Assembly: GCA_036272195.1 (NCBI GenBank)
Contig: DATAZE010000057.1
Span: 62,001 to 126,000 of the forward strand
Origin: DASXHY01 sp036272195
GTDB taxonomy: Bacteria; Verrucomicrobiota; Verrucomicrobiia; Limisphaerales; DASXHY01
Direction: 5' to 3'
Length of the DNA stretch: 64,000 nucleotides
The position numbers were made by a program, and so were the translations under genes. This document shows positions 7,933 to 17,280 of this stretch, in pieces (the stretch's first letter is position 1; every line of letters starts with the position of its first letter). Under the pieces are notes generated by a model. That model did not search any database. It saw nothing but the letters and a program-made list of their open reading frames with translations, and was not told the DNA's origin.

Positions 7933-8637
7933 TTAGCTAAAGGACTTAAAGATAGCTTCCGCCGCCGCGCGTGGATTTTCCGCGGCGTAAATCGGGCGGC
8001 CAATTACCAGCCAACTCGCCCCGGCATCGATCGCCTCGCGCGGTGACAAAGTGCGTTTCTGGTCGTCCGCCTTTTCCGCGCCGGTGCGGATGCCAGGCGT
8101 CACCAATTGAACCTGGGAAGGAAGAATTTGTCGCAGCGCGGCGATTTCCAACGGCGAACAAACCAGGCCGCGCAATCCCGCATTGACCGCGAGAGTGGCC
8201 AACCGCTCGACTTGCGCGCCTACATTCGCCTGGCAGCCGATTTCGCTCAAAGCATTTCCATCCATACTGGTCAACACAGTCACACCCAGGACGAGCGGCG
8301 CGGTGCGTCCGGATTGTTGCGCGGTTTGTTGGGCCGATTGCTCCGCGGCGCGCATCATCTCCAGAGCGCCGCTCGTATGGATGGTGAGCATCTGGACATC
8401 GAGGCGGGTCGCCGAGGCCACCGCCTTGGCGACGGTGTTCGGAATATCGTGAAACTTCAAATCCAGGAACACCGCCGCACCGGTGTCGCGAATGCGCCGC
8501 ACAATGTCCGGTCCGGCCGCAGTAAATAATTCGCTGCCGATCTTAAACGCGCCGACCGCAGGAGCTACTTGCTGTGCAAGTTTAATGGCGGCATCCGCCG
8601 TGGGAACATCGAGAGCAACGATAATCGGATTTTTCAC
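7933..8637 (-). CDS. pyrF: Orotidine 5'-phosphate decarboxylase
   Basis: 234 residues from GTG at 8637 (KNPIIVALDVPTADAA). An ATG at 8691 would add 18 residues unlike the family. The catalytic DxKxxD is LDLKFHDIPNTV, and the phosphate-binding end reads QLVTPGIR and GASWLVIGRPIY. The enzyme makes UMP, the last step of de novo pyrimidine synthesis. It belongs to the group-1 (E. coli/Bacillus) type by length and motif. It lies five bases downstream of the protease gene's stop if the longer start is used. pyrG, the next pyrimidine step, is 18 kb away. Confidence 0.93.
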   Translation of the reverse strand: MKNPIIVALDVPTADAAIKLAQQVAPAVGAFKIGSELFTAAGPDIVRRIRDTGAAVFLDLKFHDIPNTVAKAVASATRLDVQMLTIHTSGALEMMRAAEQSAQQTAQQSGRTAPLVLGVTVLTSMDGNALSEIGCQANVGAQVERLATLAVNAGLRGLVCSPLEIAALRQILPSQVQLVTPGIRTGAEKADDQKRTLSPREAIDAGASWLVIGRPIYAAENPRAAAEAIFKSFS

Positions 8638-8695
8638 GTGAGAAATATCGAGCGGCAAACGACGAAGCGAAAGCCAAATTTGCGCCGGCAACAGT

Positions 8696-10255
8696 CTATG
8701 GAGCGGCTACCGCACGGTAAAACCGTTGCCCGGCATTGGTTGAATCGGTATCTAGGAAATTAAAAACCCCATTGGTGTCAGTCGTATTTGTGTACAACGG
8801 CGACCAATTGAAAAGGTCACTGGAAGATTGAATGATACACAACCGATTAGCGCCGGAACTCAATCGCAATTGAAACGGCAGGCCGTTCGCGCCCGGAATG
8901 GACACGAGATTGATCGATGGGCTAAGCGCCTTCCACAGATTGAGGCGTCCGCCCGTGACACATTTACCGGCCAGCGCAGGAATCGGGTCCACAGCTTTCA
9001 AAACACGATTAATGATTTGGAGGTAATTCTCGTCAGGATATCTGGCGACCATCAGCGCAAATGCTCCCGACACATAAGCCGCCGAGAAAGACGTCCCGGC
9101 GATATTGATAAAACTGATGGGCGGGAAGTAAGCGTTATCGGCCGTGCTGTAGGTCGAATACAATTGGTCACCCGGCGCGAACAGATCCACATTGGTCGCG
9201 CCATAGTTGGAATAAGTTCCCAGCGTATCGTTGCGCGATGAATAAGCGACGGACACGATATTGTCCATGGGATAACAAGCTGGAAAACGAGGGCTAAAAT
9301 CTATATTCGTGGGGAATGTGCTGGGAGGAATACCGTTTCCGGCAGAGGCGACAAAGATAATCCCGGCTTCACGAGCCGACTCGATCGCATTGGAAACGGC
9401 AAGGGATGAACCTGAAGTGTCCAGGCTGGCGTTGATGATCCGCGCTCCGTTCGTGCGGGCAAAATCAATGCAGGCCACTAACTCGGAATCACCCCCCACA
9501 CCGTTCGAATTAAGACACTTGCAGGCCATCATTTGCACCCGCCAGGCGACCCCGACAACACCTTTGCCATTGTTGCCCGCAGCTCCGAGCACCCCCGCGA
9601 CGAGTGTGCCGTGGCCATTGTCGTCATTCACATCGCTGTTGCCGCTAAATGCGTTGAAGCCGAGAGTGCCATCGATCGGATTAGTCCAGATGTTCTGGGA
9701 CAAATCCTCGTGGGTATAACGAATTCCGGTGTCGAGCAGTGCGACCACAACATTGCTTGCGGAATTCAAAACATCCCAGGCCTCCGGCGCGTCAATATCC
9801 GCGTCCGGCGTTCCTCCATTTTGGCCAATATTGTTCAACCCCCAAAGAGTTCCATCCAGATATTTGGGGTCATTGGGTGTCGCATCCGCATGAATGACAT
9901 AATCAGGTTCAGCAAATTCGACGAGGCCGCTTTGCTGATATTTGGCGATCAAACTTGCGACAGTTTCATTTTGGGGAACCCGCAGCACTTGAAGGCGGTG
10001 AAGGTTTGGAAAAGTTTTTATGACTTGGGATCGCTGCAATGTGTGAAATCTGACCAGCGCGTCCGGGGCTGCATTTTTCTTAGGCTGCACCAAAATCTGG
10101 TCTGCTCGGAATTGCGGACTGGCCGCCAAAGAGGTCTCACCCCGGGAAAATATTGTGGCGCAAAAGCACCCTGCTAGAACGATAAGTCCTGAAACTGTTC
10201 TAAGGTTGCGCTCAGCAGACCTTCCTGTGGATGAAAAAATCAATTTCCGAAACAT
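8696..10255 (-). CDS. Secreted subtilisin-family (S8) serine protease
   Basis: 519 residues from the ATG at 10255, which is followed by FRKLIFSSTGR and a hydrophobic signal segment; the frame continues upstream to 10444 without family similarity. An inhibitor-I9-like propeptide (residues ~35-110) ends near LVEFAEPDYVIHADATPND. The catalytic triad is Asp in VVALLDTGIRYTHEDL, His in DDNGHGTLVAGVLG and Ser in AGTSFSAAYVSGA. The last ~70 residues form a small beta domain (LCIIQSSSDLFNW, ending RFYRAVAAP) of a kind common at the end of secreted verrucomicrobial proteins. It probably degrades extracellular protein. It is divergent from the host-attachment-like gene. Confidence 0.9.
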   Translation of the reverse strand: MFRKLIFSSTGRSAERNLRTVSGLIVLAGCFCATIFSRGETSLAASPQFRADQILVQPKKNAAPDALVRFHTLQRSQVIKTFPNLHRLQVLRVPQNETVASLIAKYQQSGLVEFAEPDYVIHADATPNDPKYLDGTLWGLNNIGQNGGTPDADIDAPEAWDVLNSASNVVVALLDTGIRYTHEDLSQNIWTNPIDGTLGFNAFSGNSDVNDDNGHGTLVAGVLGAAGNNGKGVVGVAWRVQMMACKCLNSNGVGGDSELVACIDFARTNGARIINASLDTSGSSLAVSNAIESAREAGIIFVASAGNGIPPSTFPTNIDFSPRFPACYPMDNIVSVAYSSRNDTLGTYSNYGATNVDLFAPGDQLYSTYSTADNAYFPPISFINIAGTSFSAAYVSGAFALMVARYPDENYLQIINRVLKAVDPIPALAGKCVTGGRLNLWKALSPSINLVSIPGANGLPFQLRLSSGANRLCIIQSSSDLFNWSPLYTNTTDTNGVFNFLDTDSTNAGQRFYRAVAAP

Positions 10256-10446
10256 AGAAAACCCGGCGAACTCTCCCAAAACCGCCGGACAAATGGAAGC
10301 TTTTTTCCCTTCGTTGAGCTTATATGACACACACAATATACATTTTCCAGCGGCGGCCATGGACCGCGGCTGCATACGAAATTTTGCGTTCACGAAATCA
10401 CGTGCTAGATTACCTTGGAGTATCCCAACGGGCGTTAACAACAATT

Positions 10447-10902
10447 ATGAAAAATACATTGGTTCTGGTAACGGATTTTGGAGGTTTCAAAGCTTTTCGT
10501 CTCGAAAATGATTCCCCACATAGCAGTCCTCGATTGGAATTGCTCGAGGAATACAAGGATGCGGAAGCACATCGCAAGCTCGTCGAAAACGTCTCCGATT
10601 CCGCCGGACGTTTTCCGCGAGGAACCGGCGCGCGGGGAGCCAGCGGCGCGATGTCCGACGGTGAACGGCACAATATCCTGCTCGAAAAACGCAAACGCGG
10701 CGTGCGCAAACTCGCGGGCCGGCTCGAATCGCTGATGCGGAATCCCGAGATTGAACAATGTTTTCTTGCCGCCAGCCGCGAGATCATGAATCCGTTGCTC
10801 GAAGAGCTCAGTCCGGGTTCACGCTCGAAAATCGGGATAAACATTCCGGTGGACCTCATGAAGGCGAGCAAGGTGGAACTCTTAAAGCAATTTCGCGTTT
10901 AA
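10447..10902 (+). CDS. Host-attachment/baeRF-like protein
   Basis: 151 residues from the ATG at 10447 (KNTLVLVTDFGGFKAFRLE). The frame is open to 10324, but that part is not conserved-looking. The pattern 'vvaDxxxaklf', a charged middle with GERHNILLEK and a C-terminal FLAASREIMNPLLEEL matches the family annotated as 'protein required for attachment to host cells', which is related to bacterial archaeo-eukaryotic release-factor (baeRF) domains. The molecular function of that family is not established; ribosome-associated stress roles have been proposed. It is a single-gene unit divergent from the protease gene. Confidence 0.65.
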   Translation: MKNTLVLVTDFGGFKAFRLENDSPHSSPRLELLEEYKDAEAHRKLVENVSDSAGRFPRGTGARGASGAMSDGERHNILLEKRKRGVRKLAGRLESLMRNPEIEQCFLAASREIMNPLLEELSPGSRSKIGINIPVDLMKASKVELLKQFRV

Positions 10903-10966
10903 TCGTTGATAACTTTGGCGGAAGGGCAGTTGCATTTCACAACGCGACCGGGCTAATCTCGCCGCC

Positions 10967-11995
10967 ATGATTAAAACGGAGAAAACGACCGATCCGGAAC
11001 TCAAGAGGCGGATCGAGGAACTCATCCGCTACAAAGGCGGAGGGTTCAACCAGGAACGAGTCGCGGACATTATCGAGAGCGCGCTCAAGATCCTCACCGA
11101 CATCGAAGACAGTGGCGACGTCCGGGTCATCCAAACCGCCTTGCGCGAGCTGCGCTACGCCTTCCGATTGTTCGCACCCTACGCGGAATCCCGCAAAGTG
11201 ACTATTTTCGGCTCCGCGCGCACAGCGCCCACGAAGCTTGAATACCAGCAGGCCGCCGAGTTCGGGAAAAAAATCGCCGATGCCGGCTTCATGGTCATCA
11301 CCGGTGCCGGCGGTGGCATCATGCAGGCCGGACACGAAGGCGCCGGGCTGGAAAAAAGTTTCGGAGCGAACATCCGGTTGCCTTGGGAACAAAGCGCGAA
11401 CCCGGTCATTCGCGAGGACAAAAAACTCGTCACCTTCAAATATTTCTTCACGCGCAAATTGATTTTCATTCGCCACTCGGACGCCATCGTGCTGTTTCCC
11501 GGCGGCTTCGGCACCATGGATGAGGGCTATGAAGCGCTCACGCTGATGCAAACAGGCAAGAGCCAGTTGATGCCGCTGGTGCTGGTTGATCGGCCGGGCG
11601 GGACTTACTGGAAGACCTGGGACAAGCACATTCGCGAGCACCTGTTGCGCGACCAATTGATTTCCCCCGACGACCTCAACCTTTATCACATCACCGACAA
11701 TACCGACGAGGCCGTAAAAATCATCACGCGCTTCTATCGCAATTTCCACTCCAGCCGCTTCGTCAAAGACCTCTTCGTCGTCCGCCTCAAACACGCTCCC
11801 ACGGCGTCCGCCATCGAAGCCATGAATGAGGATTTTGGCGACATTATGGTCGGGCCAAAGATTCAAAAAATCGAGGCGACCCCAGAGGAAGTGGAAGATG
11901 ACGACAACGTGGCGCTGCCGCGAATCGCATTCGGTTTCAACCGGCGCGATTACGGTCGCCTGCGGCAGTTATACGACGTGCTGAACGGGCTGTAA
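10967..11995 (+). CDS. LOG-family (lysine-decarboxylase-like) nucleotide phosphoribohydrolase
   Basis: 342 residues. The central Rossmann-like domain (~65-260) carries VTIFGSARTAPTKLEYQQAA, GAGGGIMQAGHEGAG and the family motif PGGxGTxxE as FPGGFGTMDEGYEAL. An N-terminal helical region (residues 1-60) and a ~70-residue C-terminal extension ending in YDVLNGL distinguish it from short plant-type LOG proteins. LOG enzymes hydrolyse nucleotide monophosphates to base and ribose-5-phosphate; the substrate here is uncertain. The gene stands alone, 65 bases after the host-attachment-like gene. Confidence 0.8.
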   Translation: MIKTEKTTDPELKRRIEELIRYKGGGFNQERVADIIESALKILTDIEDSGDVRVIQTALRELRYAFRLFAPYAESRKVTIFGSARTAPTKLEYQQAAEFGKKIADAGFMVITGAGGGIMQAGHEGAGLEKSFGANIRLPWEQSANPVIREDKKLVTFKYFFTRKLIFIRHSDAIVLFPGGFGTMDEGYEALTLMQTGKSQLMPLVLVDRPGGTYWKTWDKHIREHLLRDQLISPDDLNLYHITDNTDEAVKIITRFYRNFHSSRFVKDLFVVRLKHAPTASAIEAMNEDFGDIMVGPKIQKIEATPEEVEDDDNVALPRIAFGFNRRDYGRLRQLYDVLNGL

Positions 11996-12193
11996 ATTCG
12001 CGTGTGATAAAAATACTCCGGCCTCTGCCGGAAACCGGGCACATGCCGGGAGCGTGCTGCTACCGCCGCCGCCCATAAATCTCCCGGCGTCAATTTGAAT
12101 GGATTTCATGGGGGGTTCACCCCATATTTTCCGCGTACCAAAACGCAACAATCAGCCCGGCAGCGGTTTGGTCATATCCGGTAACAGCATTTT

Positions 12194-14191
12194 GTGATTA
12201 CCCGTTATTATTTGAATCGCAGGCAAACTCGCACAGCAACTGTGTCTCATTCATCGTTTGGCAAAAACATTCCCGCCCCGCGAAAATCCCCCGCCCTCGC
12301 CTTGAAATTCTTCCTGCCGATAATTCTCAGCCAGGCGGTTGTTCTCGGAGCGGCAGCCGCAACCAACGAGGTCGTCACACCGGCGGAATTGAAGCGTCTA
12401 AGCCTCGAGGATTTAGTGAATCAGGATGTCACCGTCGTTTCACGGCGTCCGGAGAAACTTTCTACATCTCCCTCCGCCGTGCAGGTGATCACCGGCGAAG
12501 ATATTCATCGGTCCGGCGCCACCAGCCTGCCGGAAGCGTTGCGCCTCGCGCCCAACCTGGAAGTCGCGCAGGTGAACTCACACGATTGGGCCATCAGCGC
12601 GCGCGGCTTCAACAACACCCTCGCCAATAAACTGCTCGTCATGATTGACGGGCGCACGGTCTACACCCCTCTCGATGCCGGCGTGTTCTGGGACGCGCAG
12701 AATGTGCTGCTGGACGATGTCGACCGCATCGAGGTCGTCAGTGGCCCCGGCGGAACGTTGTGGGGCGCGAACGCAGTGAACGGCGTCATCAACATCGTCA
12801 CCAAAAGCGCCCGGGAGACGCAAGGGTTGCTCGTTGAAGGCGGGGGCGGTTCGTTGTTGCAGGATTTCGGTGCGATTCGTTACGGCGGCGGCAACGGAAC
12901 GAACCTGTTTTACCGTGTTTACGCCCAACGCTCCGACCGCAACGACACGGTTTTCCCGAATGGCAATGACGCCGCCGATTCCTGGGACATGAGCCAGGGC
13001 GGCTTCCGCATGGATTGGTATCCTTCCGATCAAAATTCCCTGACCGTGCAAGGCGATGCTTACAGCGGCAGCGAAGCGGGGACGGCGGGCAACACATTTT
13101 TGGACGGGCAAAACGTACTGGGCCGCTGGTCGCACACGATTTCAGATACCTCCGACCTGACCGTGCAGGCGTACTTCGACCGGACCTGGCGCGACATTCC
13201 CAACTCCATCGCGGAAGACCTGAAGACCTACGATCTGGACGTCCAACATCGTTTTGCGCTGGGTGAACGGCAAAGCGTCACTTGGGGTGGCGGCTACCGC
13301 TTGATGGAAGACCGGGTGCAAAACGCAGCCGCCCTTGCGTTCATTCCGCCGGACCGGAACATGCAATTGTTCAGCGCCTTCGTGCAGGACGAAATCATCC
13401 TCGTGCCGGATCGGCTGCAACTGACCATCGGCACGAAATTGGAGCACAACGATTTTTCAGGTTTTGAAGTGCAGCCGAGCGCGCGACTGGCCTGGACGCC
13501 GGATGATTGGCAAACGTTTTGGGGTGCCGTCTCGCGCGCGGTGCGTTCGCCCAGCCGCATCGATTCGGATATCAGGCTTCCGGGCACACAGCCTTTTCAA
13601 CTCCAGGGCGACACCGATTTCGATGCCGAAACCGTGCTGGCGTACGAAGCCGGTTATCGCGTTCGCCCCGTCGAGCGGGTCTCACTTTCACTGGCCACCT
13701 ACTACAATGATTACGACTTCCTTCGCAGTCTTAACCAGATCTCGCCCACCAATTTTGTGATCGGCAACGGGTTTCGCGGCCAAACCTGGGGCGTTGAACT
13801 TTCCGGCACCTACCAGGCCACCGACTGGTGGCGCCTGCGCGGCGGTTACACGTATCTGAACAAAGTCCTGTGGGCGGACCGGCCCAACGTCACCCCGAGC
13901 GTTCGCGAAGGCAACGACCCGGAAAACCAGGTCTTGATCCAATCCATCCTCGATTTGCCCGCGCATTTTCAATTCGATGTCGTGGGGCGCTACGTTGATA
14001 CCCTCGAAAATCCACACGTGCCGAGCTACGTCTCATTCGATGCCCGGCTGGCCTGGTGGTACCAGGGCAAGGTGGAAATTTCCATTGTGGGTCAAAACCT
14101 TTGGGACAATCAGCATCCGGAATTCGGCGCGATAGCGACGCGCCAGGAAATTCCGCGCAGCGTTTTTGGGAAAGTGGCCTGGTGGTTTTAG
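12194..14191 (+). CDS. TonB-dependent outer-membrane receptor
   Basis: 665 residues from GTG 12194, with a signal peptide ending near AAAATNE (~60). The plug domain (residues ~85-200) has VVSRRPEKLSTSPSAVQVIT and RIEVVSGPGGTLWGANAVNG. The rest is a beta-barrel ending in the aromatic residue of VFGKVAWWF, as outer-membrane porins require. Such receptors import siderophores, cobalamin or other ligands with TonB energy. No TonB/ExbB/ExbD genes are nearby. A YfiR-like gene and a histidine kinase follow at once (9-base gap, then a 4-base overlap), pointing to one operon linking an outer-membrane sensor to a kinase. Ligand unknown. Confidence 0.9.
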   Translation: MITRYYLNRRQTRTATVSHSSFGKNIPAPRKSPALALKFFLPIILSQAVVLGAAAATNEVVTPAELKRLSLEDLVNQDVTVVSRRPEKLSTSPSAVQVITGEDIHRSGATSLPEALRLAPNLEVAQVNSHDWAISARGFNNTLANKLLVMIDGRTVYTPLDAGVFWDAQNVLLDDVDRIEVVSGPGGTLWGANAVNGVINIVTKSARETQGLLVEGGGGSLLQDFGAIRYGGGNGTNLFYRVYAQRSDRNDTVFPNGNDAADSWDMSQGGFRMDWYPSDQNSLTVQGDAYSGSEAGTAGNTFLDGQNVLGRWSHTISDTSDLTVQAYFDRTWRDIPNSIAEDLKTYDLDVQHRFALGERQSVTWGGGYRLMEDRVQNAAALAFIPPDRNMQLFSAFVQDEIILVPDRLQLTIGTKLEHNDFSGFEVQPSARLAWTPDDWQTFWGAVSRAVRSPSRIDSDIRLPGTQPFQLQGDTDFDAETVLAYEAGYRVRPVERVSLSLATYYNDYDFLRSLNQISPTNFVIGNGFRGQTWGVELSGTYQATDWWRLRGGYTYLNKVLWADRPNVTPSVREGNDPENQVLIQSILDLPAHFQFDVVGRYVDTLENPHVPSYVSFDARLAWWYQGKVEISIVGQNLWDNQHPEFGAIATRQEIPRSVFGKVAWWF

Positions 14192-14200
14192 CGAGCGGCC

Positions 14201-14836
14201 ATGAGACACCGCATCTCCAACCTTAAACGTCGGATCGCGAGTGCCTATGGCGCCGGAAGTCCATGGAATTTCTGGCTGTGGATCATGCGCTTTCACCCCG
14301 CGCTCGTTCCCGCGTTTTTTTTCCTCGCGTTCAGTAATCCCTCCGCTGCCGAAGCCCAGGTGTCCCGCGAATACGAGCTTAAGGCGGTTTTTCTCTATAA
14401 TTTCGCCCAATTCACCGACTGGCCGGACGGCGCATTCGCCGACGAAAAAACTCCGATTGCCATCGGCATTTTGGGCACGGACCCCTTCGGTCACGCGTTG
14501 GAAGACACGGTCAAAGGCGAAACCGTCCGGGGACATCCCCTTCGGATCGAGCATTACCGGCACGCCGAAGAAATAAAAACGTGCCATATTCTCTTTATCA
14601 GCCCGTCGGAAGCCCGGCATACGAATGAGATTGTGAAAAGTTTGAAGGGAAAGCCGGTTTTGACCGTGGCTGACAGCGACGGGCCTTCCTCCGCCGAAGC
14701 TATCATTCGTTTCGTCGTTGAGAGCAACAAAGTGCACTTTCGCATCAATCAGCAATCAGCCAATGCGGCCAATCTCGTTCTCAGTTCCAAGCTGCTGCGC
14801 GTCGCCGAATCACCCCCGCCAGGAAAGGCGCCATGA
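14201..14836 (+). CDS. YfiR-like periplasmic protein (DUF4154)
   Basis: 211 residues with an N-terminal hydrophobic segment ending near PSAAEAQVSRE. The mature part opens with YELKAVFLYNFAQFTDWPDG, the YfiR hallmark, followed by IAIGILGTDPFG and CHILFISPSEA. It ends with VHFRINQQSANAANLVLSSK. In Pseudomonas, YfiR is a periplasmic repressor of the diguanylate cyclase YfiN and responds to envelope stress. Here its partner is probably the CHASE8 histidine kinase whose start overlaps its stop by four bases, with the TonB receptor upstream. Confidence 0.85.
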   Translation: MRHRISNLKRRIASAYGAGSPWNFWLWIMRFHPALVPAFFFLAFSNPSAAEAQVSREYELKAVFLYNFAQFTDWPDGAFADEKTPIAIGILGTDPFGHALEDTVKGETVRGHPLRIEHYRHAEEIKTCHILFISPSEARHTNEIVKSLKGKPVLTVADSDGPSSAEAIIRFVVESNKVHFRINQQSANAANLVLSSKLLRVAESPPPGKAP

Positions 14837-16692
14837 AATCGCGCGAGCCTTCCATCCGGCGAAAGATCATGACGGTCACGATGCTGACCTCGACCGTCGT
14901 GTTGACCGTCACGGTATTGGCATTCATGGCTTACGACGTGTCCACGTTCCGCGAATCGATGAGAAGAAACCTCACCACCCTCGCGCAAGTGACCGCCGAA
15001 AACAGCACCGCTGCCCTCGCCTTCGGCAATGACCGGGACGCCGCCGACACCTTGTCCTCCCTCCGGCTCGAGCCGCAAATCGTCGCCGCCGCGCTTTATG
15101 ACAGTTCTGGAAAACTGTTCGTGCGGTATCCCACGAACCTGCCGCCATCCGCGTTCCCAATCGTTCCTCCGGAAGGCTATAAATTCAAAGGCGGCCATCT
15201 GTTCCTGTCGCAACGCGTGGCGCGAGACAGCAATTTGCTCGGCCACCTGTACCTGGAAAGCGACCTGCGTTACTTTTATGAGCGCGTAAAAATTTATTCT
15301 GCCATCGCCGCCCTGATTATGTTCGGCTCGCTGGTCGTGGCGCTCGTGCTGGCCAATCGCCTTCAAAAACGAATTTCGGCCCCCATTATCGCGCTCGCGG
15401 CCACCGCCCGGACCGTCTCCGAACGGCGCGATTATTCCGTGCGCGCGCCCAAACTCGGGCCGGACGAATTGGGTGTTCTGACGGACGCCTTCAACGAGAT
15501 GCTCACCCGTATTGAGCAGCATGCCATCACCAGCGCTTTCCTCTCGGCCATTGTCCAGTCTTCGGATGACTCGATTATCGGTAAGGATTTAACCGGCAAA
15601 GTAGTGAGTTGGAACGCCGGCGCCGAGCGTACCTTCGGCTATACCGCGGCCGAAATTGTCGGCTCCTCCATCGAACGCCTCGTCGCGCCGGACCGGCCCG
15701 ATGAAGAACGGCGCATCCTGGAAAACGCCAAGCGCGGCGAAACGCGCCTCTACGAAACCATCCGCATTCGCAAAGACGGCTCGCCAGTGGATATTTCCCT
15801 CTCGGTTTCGCCCATTCGCGACGCACAGGGCAACATCGTCGGCGTGTCTTCCATCGCGCGCGACATCACGGAACGCAAACGCGCCGAGGAGCAAATCCTC
15901 CGCCTCAACGCCGACCTGGAGCATCGCGTGCAACTGCGCACGGCGGAATTGACCGCCGCCAACCAGGAACTCGAGGCGTTCACCTATTCCGTGGCCCATG
16001 ATTTGCGCGCGCCGCTCCGGCACATTGATGCGTTCACGCGGATTTTGCAGGAGGATTTCGCCGGCTCATTCCCGCCCGAAGCCGCGCAACTCCTCGAAAC
16101 CATCCGACGCGGCAGCGAGAATATGAGCCGGCTTGTGAATGACCTCTTGAACCTCGCGCACGTCGGCCGGCAGGAAATGAAAAGGGAACGCACTTCCTTA
16201 AAGCACTTAATCACCGAAGTCATCGGCGAATTGAAACGCGAGACCGAAGGGCGCGAGATCGAGTGGCGCGTCGCGGAGTTGCCCACCGTGGAAGGCGACC
16301 CGGGCTTGTTGAAACAAGTGTTTGCCAATTTGCTTTCCAACGCGACCAAATACACCCGCCCACGGCAGCATGCCGTCATTGAAATCGGCCTGCGCGTGAT
16401 GAATGACGAGCAGGTCATCTACGTGCGCGACAATGGGGTCGGCTTCAACATGAAATACGCGGACAAATTGTTCGGGGTTTTTCAGCGATTGCACCGGGCG
16501 GAGGAATTCGAGGGCACCGGCGTGGGACTCGCGATCGTCGAACGTGTCGTCAAAAGGCACGGCGGGCACATCTGGGCGGAAGCCGAATTAGATAAAGGCG
16601 CGACATTTTATTTCTCGCTGGACGGATTGAACAAAACCGCCAAACCAGCCGCTCGCCCGCCCGGAACCGGCATCCCCTCGGGCAGAAGCTAA
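14833..16692 (+). CDS. CHASE8-HAMP-PAS sensor histidine kinase
   Basis: 619 residues. A transmembrane segment lies at ~14-34, then a periplasmic CHASE8-like domain (AENSTAALAFGNDRDAADTL). A second transmembrane segment is at ~156-178, followed by HAMP (~180-232), PAS (~238-355, DDSIIGKDLTGKVVSWNAGA), a HisKA H-box (AHDLRAPLRHIDAF) and HATPase (N-box FANLLSNATKYTRP, G1 VRDNGVGFN, G2 GTGVGLAIVERV). The kinase domain resembles the cyanobacterial phytochrome-type HK family. No response regulator gene follows, so its partner is encoded elsewhere. The start ATG overlaps the yfiR-like stop (ATGA), indicating translational coupling. Probably the periplasmic YfiR-like protein gates its activity. Confidence 0.92.
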   Translation: MKSREPSIRRKIMTVTMLTSTVVLTVTVLAFMAYDVSTFRESMRRNLTTLAQVTAENSTAALAFGNDRDAADTLSSLRLEPQIVAAALYDSSGKLFVRYPTNLPPSAFPIVPPEGYKFKGGHLFLSQRVARDSNLLGHLYLESDLRYFYERVKIYSAIAALIMFGSLVVALVLANRLQKRISAPIIALAATARTVSERRDYSVRAPKLGPDELGVLTDAFNEMLTRIEQHAITSAFLSAIVQSSDDSIIGKDLTGKVVSWNAGAERTFGYTAAEIVGSSIERLVAPDRPDEERRILENAKRGETRLYETIRIRKDGSPVDISLSVSPIRDAQGNIVGVSSIARDITERKRAEEQILRLNADLEHRVQLRTAELTAANQELEAFTYSVAHDLRAPLRHIDAFTRILQEDFAGSFPPEAAQLLETIRRGSENMSRLVNDLLNLAHVGRQEMKRERTSLKHLITEVIGELKRETEGREIEWRVAELPTVEGDPGLLKQVFANLLSNATKYTRPRQHAVIEIGLRVMNDEQVIYVRDNGVGFNMKYADKLFGVFQRLHRAEEFEGTGVGLAIVERVVKRHGGHIWAEAELDKGATFYFSLDGLNKTAKPAARPPGTGIPSGRS

Positions 16693-16717
16693 GGCAGAGG
16701 CCACCGCTTTCAGAATT

Positions 16718-16895
16718 TAGAGCATTGACAGAAAAGATGTAGCGGTGCGCAGCGAGGATTTTTGGGTTTTGGCGAGGCTTCGGCGAAGGAGTCCCGACAA
16801 GTCGGGATGACTGAACCGAAACGATGCCAAAAACCAAAAAGACCGCTATTCATGCGCCTCAGCGCATCCGCTACATATTTGATGGAAATGCTCTA
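16718..16895. repeat. 178-bp palindromic structured element, copy 1
   Basis: Bounded by perfect 9-bp terminal inverted repeats TAGAGCATT / AATGCTCTA. The two halves pair over long stretches: ATGTAGCGG near the 5' end with CCGCTACAT near the 3' end, and TTTTTGGGTTTTGGC with GCCAAAAACCAAAAA. The apex is a hairpin, TCCCGAC-AA-GTCGGGA (16792-16807). A side hairpin ATGCGC-CTCA-GCGCAT lies in the 3' half. It begins 25 bases after the kinase stop codon. The second copy is at 43486-43667. It may be a MITE, a 3' mRNA structure, or both. Confidence 0.8.
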
Positions 16896-17280
16896 ATTAA
16901 GCAGTTCGGCCAAAAAGGTGCAGCTTTCCGGCTTCGAAAACACAACTCAAAAAAAATTCGCTCTCCAAAAATCCAGTTTTTCGAGGGGGTTTTTAGCGCG
17001 CGAACAAATCAACGGCATCGCTGGAACAAGCCATGCTAAAGGAGCCTGAATAAGTTTTTTTAGCGAACGTCATAAGCGCCCGATGAAAAGATTTCGGGTT
17101 TTTGTGGCGGCCGCGTTACATACCGGTGACGAACGCGCAAAGGCCTCGCCAAACCTGTGAAATGTGTTAATAACTTTGACCATATGTCGGCTTGCAATTG
17201 TTTTACGCCCCCATAGAGTCGCTAACGAATCCGTATAAACCAAAATCAGTTCAAGTCGGTAACAGCAGTAGAGTTGTATT
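16896..17280. other. Long intergenic leader region before the pseudopilin gene
   Basis: 385 bases without a convincing gene. It is locally AT-rich with T-runs (e.g. 17054-17060). No strong promoter or RNA motif stands out. Confidence 0.4.

Noticed and set aside
12000..12193. Possible cobalamin riboswitch before the TonB receptor
   Set aside because: The B12-box and GCCACTG core were looked for and not found.
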